NCBI GenBank assembly: GCA_021464525.1 | Contig: JADRCO010000245.1 | Coordinates: 1 to 41,338, forward strand | Direction of reading: 5' to 3' | Source of the DNA: Rhizophagus sp. LPA8_4_AMF | Lineage: Eukaryota > Glomeromycota > Glomeromycetes > Glomerales > Glomeraceae | Length of the DNA: 41,338 nt | Part shown: piece by piece, positions 1-10,414 of the stretch | Position numbering within the stretch: position 1 is the first letter of the stretch | Layout of the letters: each line of letters begins with the position of its first letter | Position numbers and translations under genes: made by a program | The notes under the pieces: model-generated | Databases searched by the model: none | Told to the model about the DNA's origin: nothing | The model's input: the letters and a program-made list of their open reading frames with translations, nothing else

Positions 1-1039
1 CTTGCATAATTCTGGCCAAATCACAGAATTTCACAGAATTCACTTTTATCACACGCAGAATTCATCCTTAATCACCGCAGAAAATCATCGTCCCTGCGCC
101 AATGTATCACGCGTTTCACGTTACACAATTCAAATTATTTATACGGAAGAGTAATCTAAACGTCAAAGAATTTTTTTAATTATATAGATTCCTGGGACTT
201 ACTGCGTCAATATCAAAAAATTCGCCAGTGTAAATCAGAAATTTTCATGAAAAGTGTATTGACTTTGTATTATTTATGACGACGTATTTAGTTCGTACAT
301 TACTTTTAATACTGAAACCGGACCTAAATATTTACCATCACGTTTAACGTCAACTTGGTTTAGTAATTTTTTCTTTTCGGGAATTTCATTAAGAATCCAT
401 TCTTCAGTCTTTTTTAATGTAATAATTCCACTCTGGCACTCTGTCGCTTCTTCTCGTTGTCTATAACAATAGTTATCGTGAGTTTTTCATCTGTGACCTA
501 TGATTAAAAAAAATAAGTTTCCATTGTAGACCCTTTTATTAAACATCACGTACCACGATTTTACGATCAACAAAAGTTGACCCACAATTTGGAATATTGT
601 TAAATCAACCTATTAGATTGGAATCAATTTGAATCATTATCGAAAGTTTATAGTATATTAGAGCCAACAATTTTTTAATTTTTTTTATTACACTTTCTGT
701 AGTTATCACTTGGCGAAATGTTAACGAGCGAGCTAAAAAAAAAAAAATAATAATAAAATTGCATATTTGATTTGCTAAAACATCCCGAAATATTCTTCGC
801 TCATGCATCTACTGCTAATACTTTTGACAGAGAATTTCAGGAAATGCTTCCCAGGTATCCGATTTTTCAGAATGTAATTTAAAATACCCCCTAAAATTTG
901 AAAAGACACTCAGGTATTGTCCACCTATATCGGGACTAAGCTATTTATAAATTATAATTATTTTATTGTATAAAATATTAAATAAAGTATAACTATGTAA
1001 GTATCCTAACTAGCTACGGGCTACATACATATTGATTTA
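1..1039. other. AT-rich flank, no complete gene
   Basis: Apart from the coding exon at 274-460, the stretch holds only short reading frames and A/T runs. The first 60 bases contain a repeated ACAGAATT word and a TAATTCTGGCCAAAT 15-mer (7-21) that recurs near the other end of the window at 41052-41066. The minus-strand frame at 605-808 crosses a run of T residues and looks non-coding except possibly for its first dozen codons. Confidence 0.5.
274..460 (-). pseudogene. 3' terminal coding exon of an unrecognised gene (partial)
   Basis: After a possible 3' splice site (TATAG at 461-465, minus strand) a frame stays open for 61 codons to a TAA at 274-276. The peptide is hydrophilic and protein-like, with the stretch ECQSGIITLKKTEEWILNEI and an end reading YLGPVSVLKVMYELNTSS. 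I do not recognise the family. Further upstream on the same strand, another short open stretch near 545-600 (containing IPNCGSTFVDRK) could belong to the same gene, but a frame linking the two is not clear and stops intervene. It may be the last exon of a real gene or the relic of a dead one. Confidence 0.3.
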
Positions 1040-2206
1040 TTATATTTTACAGTCTAAACATTCTGCTGTATTACTACTATCAAGATCTTTCGTAAAAGGA
1101 TTAAGTAGTCGAGATGTATAAATGGCTTGGGGATGAATAGTTGATTTTCCATTCTTATTAATATTTCTATATTTTTCTGATTCTTGAAATTGCTTTTTAG
1201 TTTCATTATCGTCTTGTGAACGATATAAATTATAAAATGAAATAATAGTTTCTTCTATTTCAGCAACATTCGGTCTATTGACCGGATTTGAATCCCAACA
1301 CCTTTTCATCAAGTCGATATAACATCCAGGTGCTTCTGACTCATTTATTTCAGGTCTAATTCCTTTGCATATATCTAATACTAGAAGATGATCATGTGCA
1401 CAATTGGAGAAAGGTTGTCTTTCAGTCGCTGCAAAATACATGATCATACCAAAACTATAAATATCTGCTGCTTGAGTATAAGGCTTACTTCTTAATACTT
1501 CAGGAGATACATAAGGCATAACTCCATAAATATTTGTTTCATCTATATTACCTATTTCTCCACATAATCCCATATCTGAAATATAATTTGAAGTAAATAA
1601 ATGTATTTCTTTAAATAATATATTTCCTATATGAAAATCACGATGAACCATTTGTTTTTGATGAATTTCTTTAAGACCACTAATTATATTATCTAATACT
1701 TTCAATTTAATAAACCAATCAAAATATTTAGAATTTTTATTCATCCAATAATTAAAATTTCTACCTTCCGCATATTGAAGAACTATAATGTAATCTTTTG
1801 TATTTAAGGTTTGAGATATTCCATATACTTCAATAATTTTACCAGGACTATCAAAATTATTCACTGAATATGCTTTAACCTAAAAAAAAAATTATATTTA
1901 TAAATCTTATTATATATCATAAAATGATTTGATGATTAAAATTGTATAAATTACCTCATTTAAAAATTCATTGTTGATATTTTGTGAATTATTTAAACAC
2001 TTTAACGCAACTTTCTTATCTGAATTTCTTATCCACTTATTTTTATCCTTATAATAACGTAATGGGCCATTCTTCCATATTGCCGAATATACATTAGAAA
2101 AACCACCTTGACCTATTTTTTCAATATCACTAAACTGATTATATGGTATCCATTCAAATAAAATATCTTCGTAAAGATTAGTTTTTGATTGCATTTCTTG
2201 AATCAA
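1040..2206 (-). CDS. TKL-type protein kinase, terminal intact module
   Basis: Two exons, 2206-1955 and 1879-1040, joined by a 75-nt GT-AG intron in phase 0, give a 363-residue kinase if translation starts at the MIQEMQ methionine. Visible kinase parts: glycine loop IGQGGFSNVYSAIWK, lysine in KVALKCL, catalytic loop VHRDFHIGNIL with Asp and Asn present, a DMG triplet where DFG is usual, SPE in place of APE, and the IYSFGMIMYF helix. The C-terminal tail (about 60 residues) is polar. It should phosphorylate Ser/Thr (TKL-like) in the cytosol; the substrate is unknown. Upstream on the same strand lie three further copies of its first exon (see 2207-3931), so the true start is uncertain: the methionine used here lies just past a deletion that breaks frame with them. 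It may be a functional short kinase or the tail of a decayed longer gene. Confidence 0.6.
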
Positions 2207-3931
2207 ATCATCAATTTTTTCATTCCCACTGATCCAATTTGTAAAAATTTTTCTATGTCCAATAATTTCACTATAATATAATTATCTGTATTTGGTTTCC
2301 GAGTTATTCCATATATTTTATCTTTAGACAAAATACCTTTTTTTATTGAATAATTTTTAGCCTATTAATGAAAAAAAATATATATAATTAAAGAGAAGAA
2401 TTTAAAATTTATAAAGAAAATTCATACCTCATTTAAAAATTCATTAATCATAGTTTGTGAGTAATTAAAGCATTTCAGAGTAACCACTTTATCTGATTCT
2501 CTTACATATTTCTTTTCTTCCAAATTATAACATAATGGACCTTCCTTCCATATTGCTGAGTATACTGTGGCGAACGAACCTTTGCATATTTCCTCAATAT
2601 CGTAAAACTGATTATATGGTATCCATTTCAATGTTATATTATTGTAACTTATTTTTAACTGCATCTCTTGAATGAAATTATCAATTTCTTTATTTTCGCT
2701 GGTTCAATTTATAAAATTTCCTTTCAAGTGATTAATTTGACATGGTTTACACCACTTATACTCTGTCTTTGTATATGTTTTATCACATTTCACACACTGC
2801 TTGTCAAAATATTTATTGAGAACCATAATATAATCTTTTGTGTCTGGATTTTGAGATATTCCATATATTTTATTTTCATGATAGTCATTATTTTTTATTA
2901 AATATTTTTTAGCCTATTAAAATAAAAAAAGTTATTATAACTGTTATAATTAATTCATTTTGATTGTTTATATATATAGTTCGTACCTCACTTAGAAATC
3001 TGTTAATGTCATTTCGTGAATTGTTTAAACATTTTAAAGCAACTTCTTTACCAGAATTTCTTGTCCAATTCCGTGTCATATTATCATAATGTAATGGACC
3101 GTCCTTCCATATCACTGAATATATTGTAGCGGAATCGTTTTTTCCTACCTCTTCAATTTCATTAAACTGATTGTATGATATCCATTCAACCACTATATCA
3201 GATGAATCATGAATTTGTGATTGCATTTCATAAATAAAAATATCAATTTCTTCATTTCCACTTATAAGATTTTTTGTATGGCATAGTTTACACAAAATGT
3301 ACATTATATTTGTATATTTTTCACCACATTCTTTGCAATATCCATTTTGTAAAACTATGATATATTCTTTTGTATTTGGATTTTGGGATAATCCATATAT
3401 TTTAAGATCTTGATTATTAATTGAAAACTGATCGATCTATTGTTTTATATGTGTTTAAAAATTATTTTATTAAAATAAAAAAAAATAAATAAATAAAAAA
3501 TAGATATATAAATAAATCACATACTTTATTTAGAATTCCATGAATCTCATTTTGTGGATTATCTAAACACTTTAAGGCAACTTCTTTATTAGGTACTCTT
3601 ACATATCCTCTTGTGCGCAAATCGTAACGTAGTTGGCCATCTTTCCATATTGCCAAATATATTGTAACAATATCATCTTTCCCTATCTTTTTAATATCAT
3701 TAAAACTATCGTATGGTATCCATTCAAATAATATTTCGTGTCGGTATTTAATTGCTTTTGTCGAATAAACCAATTAATTCTTTTATTTCCACTGGTCCAA
3801 TTTTTAAAATTTTTTTCTAAATAATTATTTTGACACGATTTACATCTAAACCCTGCTATAAACCATGCTACAGAACAAAAAAAACATTTCCCTACAGGAC
3901 CTTCATTTATTGTGTTTTTCCGATATGGCAT
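2207..3931 (-). pseudogene. Tandem zinc-ribbon/kinase N-lobe exon copies, broken
   Basis: Reading leftward, exon-like blocks 3931-3525, 3436-2987, 2913-2428 and 2361-1955 each end just after an N-lobe reading like ALKCL...NEFLNEV at a GTAYGW/GTAATT donor, and each following block begins after a TAG acceptor. A block continues with an IYGISQNP-DTKDYIIV-type strand, a CxxC...CxxC ribbon, a WTSGNE-I-FIQEMQ linker and a new WIPYNQF...IGKG N-lobe. The 450-nt block (3436-2987) is fully open. Lesions: block 1 changes frame around 3750-3770, between its ribbon and its N-lobe; block 3 has TGA at 2704-2706 where the sister copies have Trp; block 4 (407 nt, not a multiple of 3) has lost its ribbon and changes frame near 2240. 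No C-lobe follows blocks 1-3. Zinc binding by the cysteines is inferred. Confidence 0.6.
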
Positions 3932-4576
3932 TATATTATTTTGAAATTAAAAAAAAAAAAAAAAAGTTTTATAATGCAAAAAATCAATGTGCACAATTCT
4001 ATATATTCTGCATATAATATGTATAAAGTCATTTGATTGGATCAATAAAATCACACAAATCTCATTCCTATCACTTTTACTATAAACGGAAATAAAATAC
4101 TTTTTTTTACCTATTCGCTATTAAGGTAAATTTAATTGGTTGAAAAGACCATTAAAGTACTTTTTTCACTCTTCCGATTTACCCAACCTAGACTTTCAAA
4201 CCGGATTTATTTTTTAAATCCGGATTAGATATGAATAGAACCGAATTCCTTCGGTTTAATCCGGATTCCGGATTTAATAAATCCAGTTAATCCAGATTTT
4301 AATAAAAATCCGGTTAGTCCAAATATATTACAGTAAATCTGGTTTCTTTCTGATTTAATTGTGTACCGAATCAAATGAAATATGGAAATCATTTTTTTTT
4401 TTTTTTTGATAAACGTATTTTTTTATTAGTAAATGCGAAAAAATAACAAATTACATATTAAATACAAAAATACATTGAAATTTATAAAAGACAAAATAAA
4501 TGACTAAACTAAATCTCTTCATATCAAAATCTGATGAAGTAAAGACTAACATATCCTGATTCAAGATTTAATCATT
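3932..4576. repeat. Degenerate CCGGAT-rich repeats and a hairpin
   Basis: No gene seen. Between about 4200 and 4320 the word ATCCGGAT/CCGGATT recurs at 4201, 4220, 4261 and 4268, with variants (AATCCAG, ATCCGGTT) to 4316. A perfect 7-bp stem, AACCGAA-TTCC-TTCGGTT, lies at 4239-4256. This looks like a short degenerate repeat, perhaps a small transposon remnant; no target-site duplication was identified. The rest is A/T runs. Confidence 0.4.
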
Positions 4577-5111
4577 CTATGTATCTAATAAGTTACTAAC
4601 TAATTTATTACCCCATGAACTTTTGTTATTATTTCCTGAACTAAATACATCATTTTTACTATTTTCTATCATCATTATTTTTGTTGCTATTTTAATTTTT
4701 TTCTTTGTTTTTTGATTTTCTATTTTATCAATTGATCTATTATTACTATCATCATTATCCTCATCCGTCTCTCGATCCCATTTCTTTCTCCTTTTTAGAT
4801 CTTTAGTAATTCCCATTAATTTTTCTAATTCAATCGTATCTTCACATCTGATATTCCATATCAATTTCTGTAACTTCTTCATATATTCATCAAAAATCTC
4901 CATTAAAAGTTTTTTATCACCTTTTAATTTACAAACACTCCATCATGCATTTTCCATTTATTAGGCCTCTTGTTAGTACTTCCCTTATTAAATTTTCGGT
5001 TGTTAAAATCATCGAACTTTTAGCTGCTAATTCAGATATTCTATCGATAAATTTTTCTTTATCTTCTTTACTTTCACCATAACTGTCCTTGTCTAAAACT
5101 TCATTTACACT
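4577..5111 (-). pseudogene. Broken helical charged ORF, unrecognised
   Basis: A 108-residue minus-strand frame (4903-4577) reads MEIFDEYMKKLQKLIW, then a charged Lys/Arg/Asp-rich middle and ends SSWGNKLVSNLLDT. Upstream, 5111-4940 is open in a different frame with amphipathic, protein-like wording (DRISELAAKSSMIL, then ENLIREVLTRGLINGK) and ends at a TAA near 4938. The two parts appear to be one protein separated by a one-base shift around 4930-4940: CKLKGDKKLL is read in the second frame directly before MEIFDEY. No domain is recognised. It is probably a decayed copy of a repeated family; a gene confined to the 108-residue part is the alternative. Confidence 0.35.
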
Positions 5112-6858
5112 TTAAATACAGAAATCATTAAGGTAAACTGTACTGTACGGTCAACTAAACTATACAGTACGAATAGTGGTTGTACTATTAGTTCAGCATG
5201 ATTTGTGTGACAAAATTAGATTTTGTGTGTGATGTTGTGAGCCGTTGAGCTAGGGAAAAGATTTAAAGTCACATGACTCCGATGATCGGACATTTTCGAA
5301 ATCTAAGACAGCTATCCCAACCTCATTTTTACATGAGATGTTTTCTAGCCCTAAGGGTTTCTTGCGCAAGCTATCTTGTGTAATATTAGGGATAAATGGT
5401 TTCATTTCCTTGTAAATCATGATCTTGCCGGTTTATCTTTGATTCTATTGAACTTCTACTTTGCCCTCAAATTCAAGAGAATAATTGTATCAGTCTAAGA
5501 TTTCCTGTTGACCAGATTTTATTGCTGTCTCAATTAAATAAGACAAGTGCTGAGCAAAAGAGGTTGCTTTCAGTAGAGTCATTGATACGAATGAACACAC
5601 TTATTCTATGATATCAAATACGTCACAGATTCAGTTGAAGTCACATGAAAATGATCTTTTCGAACTCTCGTCAGCTGATGTTCTGGTTGGATAGGGAAGT
5701 ATTGGTTGAAGCTTTTACTAATTTCCAGAATTTTTAATTTTTCATAATAGGAACTTTAAAAAGTCAGACCCCTTGTTATGTATAACTGATCACGAAATTG
5801 TATAGTAGGAATTATGTATAATTTAGACCAAGTCAACTGATTTTTTTGTACTTATCTATTTAGGTTAATTTGTAATCTCAAAATTTATTATTTTCATTTT
5901 ATTTGTTTTTATTCAAAACGAAATAAAAAAAAAAATTGTTGATTTGGTAGATTCTTTAAGTTACACAGAATTAATGCTATTAATTTCATATTCCTAACTT
6001 ATATAGAAGATTTAATGTCATAATTATTTTTTTTTTTAAAAAAAACTATACGACAATATAATTCATCAAAACGAATATAATGAAAGAAAAATTTGATCCT
6101 AAAAAAATATCTGGAGTTAGACCAAAAATGATTTTTTTATGTGTTTCATGATCTCCATTTATGTGTATAACACGTAAATAATTATTGCGTTAATTTTTTT
6201 TTCTTGGCGAAATTATCTTGTATCAAGACATTTAAGGTTTTCTTTTTTTTCCCTCACGATCTCTTTTTTAATCAACCTTATAAATAAATAGTGTACCCCT
6301 TTAAAGTATTCTCATATTACTTTTGATAAATGGCCAATTTTAAATAATAAAGAGTTAAAGCATTTTATGGTATTTGAGAACCTGGAGTAATGTTACACAT
6401 TTATTTTGATCAGATAAAATAGATAAAATGAAATCTAATAAATATAAGAAATATCTCAGACTCATGATATTCACATTTATAATTTGCTTAATAATTGATC
6501 ACCTGGTTACCTGATGTTCTTAAATCATCATTATCTACTTTTTTCTTTACTGATTTATGGGATTTTCGGTAAATGTGGATACGATTATCATGTTAATCTA
6601 GAATGAACGTTTTTATGCTTATGTCCTAAATGAAAAAAAAATTTGCATACTCCCTCCCTTATAAAAATAACTAATATATATATATATATATTTCTCGAGA
6701 AAACAAAAAAAAAAGAAAATAATAATAATAACGAAAATATTATTTCGAATCAAAATCGAGAAATAAGGAACGGGTTTTCATTTATCATCAATAATATAAT
6801 CAAACTTTCCTAATGAACAATTAATCAAATTAATCCTACTCACTTACAATATATAAAA
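5112..6858. other. Non-coding interval upstream of the P450 gene
   Basis: About 5130-5720 is visibly less AT-rich than its surroundings and has no long frame. It contains related words TACTGTACGG and TATACAGTACG (5140-5175) and a perfect CTTGCGCAAG palindrome near 5362-5371, and resembles old repeat DNA such as a solo LTR, though no matching ends were found. From 5800 on the sequence is A/T-dominated, with a (TA)n run at about 6674-6691 and an A-rich stretch to 6730. The promoter and 5' leader of the P450 gene should lie in the last few hundred bases. Confidence 0.4.
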
Positions 6859-8598
6859 ATGTCTCCGGTATTGGAATTTTTACGTTCTCTTATATCAGTT
6901 TTACTATTACAATTTGGAATTATTTTAATTGCAAAATTCATCATATTTCGTGAAAAACAAACCAATAAACTATCTACTTTACCACAACCACAACCACTTC
7001 CGTTTGTAGGAAATTTGTTACAATTGAGAGTTCGACCATTAGATAAACTTAATAAATGGTGTAAGAAATATGGTCCAATTTATGGTATAAATTTAGGACA
7101 AAGATATTTTATTGTATTAAATAATCATGAAGTAGTAAATGACCTTATAGTAAAATGTGGTTCATTATATTCTTCAAGATATAATTTTAATAATACAAAT
7201 TCTATTTTGATTAAAAGTAATTCAATCGCTTTGACTTCTTACGGTGATAAATGGAAAAGAGATAGATCTATTGCTTATAGTGCTCTTACTTCTCGTCCTA
7301 TTAAATCTTATTATAAATATATCTATAATGATTCCGGTATCCTTCTTAAAGATTTAATGATGAAAAATGGTGATTCTATTTATCCTTTACAATTTATTAA
7401 AAAATTTGTCTTAACAAATATGTTGAATATTTTATTTGGTGATCAATCTGTTCAAGATGTCACCTTTTTTAATGATGTTATGAAAGTTATGGATGATATA
7501 TCAGAACACTCTTCGGCTATAACTATTATAAATGATCTTATGGTATGTATTATATAGAAATTGTAATATAATTATTAATTCCTAATTTTTATATTAATTC
7601 TTTTTTTTTTTTTTAAGCCCGCTTTAAATTACGTGTATAAATCAAATACCGATAAAGCAGAAAAATTACATAAAAGAATGGAACAAATATTTTCTTCAAA
7701 ATATGATCGGTTCTTAAGAGATTATGCTCAAAATAATCAAAATAATAAACTTCCACCAAGTTTTCTTTTACAAATTCAAGAAGCGATTGCTGAAAAAGAA
7801 AATAATACCATAGAATATCATGAAATCTGGGAAATGTTGATTGGTTTACTTAATGGAGCTATGGAAACTGAAGTAAATACTTTAATGTGGACGATAGCAT
7901 GTTTAGCAAATAATCCTGGAGTACAAGAAGAAGCTTTTCAAGAATTAGATGAATTATGTAAAAACAAACCAACATTTGATGATGAATCGGATTTACCATA
8001 TATTAGTGCTATTATTAATGAAACATTAAGATATAGACCTCCAACCCCTTTTGGTTTTGCTCATGTTTCTAACAAAGATGATGAATATAATGGTCATCTT
8101 ATACCAAAAGATACTCCTTTATTATTAAATTTATTTGCCATAAATCATAATGAAAGAAGATTTATTACTCCTGAAAAATTTCGTCCTTCTCGTTTCTTAC
8201 AAAATTATTCCACTGGTTCAGTTAAAAGTAAAAGTATTTTATTACCTCAATTTGATTTTGATTCAGGTATTGAAGCTGAAATGCAAAATAGGAGAAATTC
8301 ATTAAAAGGTTTGCTGAAAAACAATAGTCCTTCCTTAACTAATTCTTCTATGCCTATGCATATGAGCTTCGGTGCTGGAAGACGTTATTGTATTGGTCAA
8401 CATTTGGCTCAAAAACAATTATTCCTTGCTATCGCTTATATTCTATGGGCTTTTGAAATTAAACCAGGTGTTAGTGATGATGGTATAACTCCTTCAAATG
8501 TTAATATTAATGATGGAAATCTTTCTTTAACCTCTTTCTCTCCTTACCCTTATAAAGTTAGATTTATATTAAGGAAAGATATTGGTCTTTTAATATAA
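6859..8598 (+). CDS. Cytochrome P450 monooxygenase
   Basis: Two exons, 6859-7542 and 7618-8598, separated by a 75-nt GTATGT...TTTAAG intron in phase 0, give 554 residues. An N-terminal hydrophobic anchor (about residues 5-30) and a proline-rich hinge (LPQPQPLPFVGNL) indicate an ER-membrane microsomal enzyme. P450 signatures are in order: I-helix GAMETE (about 308-313, the oxygen-activating Thr present), ETLR of the K-helix (363-366), PSRF, and the haem loop FGAGRRYCIG with the iron-ligand Cys at about 486. It would use O2 and electrons from a P450 reductase to oxidise a lipophilic substrate; sequence alone does not give the substrate or CYP family. The PSRF-to-haem interval (about 60 residues, Ser/Asn-rich) is longer than usual. 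The gene stands alone. Confidence 0.93.
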
Positions 8599-10414
8599 AT
8601 TTTTATTTTTTTTTTTTTCGGAATTTTTCTCTTTAGATGGATTTGGTACTGATTTGGTGCGTAAATATGGTTGTATTTTGATTCGAAATTTTTCATTTTC
8701 TTTAACATTCATTTATTATTATTATTTTATAAAAAAAAAATTAATGCATTCTTTTTTATAACACTCCTCCTCTCCTTTAACGCTAGAACTTTAATAATTT
8801 TTTAAAAAATATATAATTCCATTTCCGCCCATCATTTTTTTTTTTTTTTTGTACTTATTATACCCTATTTTTATCTAATTTTGTTAATCTTTAATAGAGG
8901 TGATTTAAATAAAAAAAACCAAAGTCATTCTCATTATTTATGAAAAAAAAAATAACATATGAACAAATGCATAATGCATTATAGCTTTATGGATTAATAA
9001 AACTTTTATAATATCTGATATATTTATTTAAAACATAAAATACAAAAGAAAAAAAAAATTTTATTTTTATTAACAAAAAAAATTTTACTGAGATTTCTGA
9101 TAATTACATCATTTTACCAAATATTAATCATAAGTGAAATTATGTTTTAAATTTTACCAATTTATACTGCTTTTTTTATTATTAAATTTTTTTTATTATA
9201 TTTTTTTCAATTTGACTTTTTATTTTCATATTGTAAATTATTAATTATAATTAAAAATACTGTATCTTAATAAAAAGAAATTATATTATAAACAATAAAT
9301 TATTGAAAGCTGGAATTTATGTAAAAATTAATTTCTAGTAAACTATTCAATTAAAATAAATATATTAACTAATAAAAATTACTCAAATTTCCTTCTAAAA
9401 TTTATATAATATATTTTACTTAAAAATTTTAATTATAAAAAAAAAAATATTTTTTTTTTTAAAAATTATTGTAAAATTAATTATATTTATTAGGGAGTTG
9501 TAATTGCAAGTTGCAAGTTGCAATTAGTAAGGTTTAGTTGTATTAAATTAAATTTATATAAATCATCATTTTCATTTTTATATTTCAGAATTGCAACATT
9601 TTTTTATATAGTATTAATCTTTAAAATTATTAAACTCCAGTTTAAATTTATTAAAAAAAAAAAAAACTGTGAAAACTAAATAAAAAATATCAATAGATAT
9701 TTTTACAGTAATAAAAAGTAAAAAAAATATTTATAAAAAGGCAACTTATATATAATTTGGTTATAAAATTACTTTTATATAATTTAATTATAATATTTTG
9801 GCATTAAAAGAATAAAGTAGAAGGGTATGATAACTTTAATATTAAATGACAATTATTTAGCATTTAATTATAATGTTATAAGTGATTTTTTATAATCATT
9901 ATTTTTACATCTAAGGTTTAATCCAAGATACTTTTGCAATTAATAAATAATAGCTTAATTTCAAGGGTAGAGATCCAGTAGTTTAAAGTTTGAAATAAAT
10001 CTTATGCAAAAGCTTAATTTAATTATTGATGGAATATAAGAATGAATTAGATGATTACTTGCCTATTTATATTATTTATATCAAATTCCATCTTACAATA
10101 TATAGAGTCTATAATCAAATGGCAAGCAATAATTATCCAAATAAAAGACTTCTGATGACTTTACAAATTGGAAAATTAACTTGAATAAAAAATATATTCT
10201 TGAATTCTAATAATTACTGATAAATATAAATGTACAACTTAAATACTTTTTAATGTTTTATTAGAAGGAAATTCAAACTAATGCAATTTTTTAATAATGT
10301 AAAATCAAAAAAAATGTTTGAATATATTCTTTACTTCAAATTGAAATATAAATTTCGAAGCATAACAAATTAACTTTGATAATCATACCATAAAAAGTAA
10401 ATTATAAAAATAAT
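8599..10414. other. Extreme A/T intergenic block
   Basis: About 1.8 kb made mostly of A and T runs with no plausible reading frame. Two poly-T/A tracts follow the P450 stop codon and may include its polyadenylation region. The only notable word is a short tandem repeat of GCAAGTT within TTGCAAGTTGCAAGTTGCAA near 9505-9525. I see no RNA gene or transposon ends. Confidence 0.5.

Noticed and set aside
605-808. 67-codon minus-strand frame
   Set aside because: Runs through a poly-T tract and ends in random-looking sequence; at most its first dozen codons could be an exon.
2668-2901. 77-codon hydrophobic plus-strand frame
   Set aside because: Antisense to the kinase ribbon exon (2913-2428); hydrophobicity is a by-product of A/T composition.
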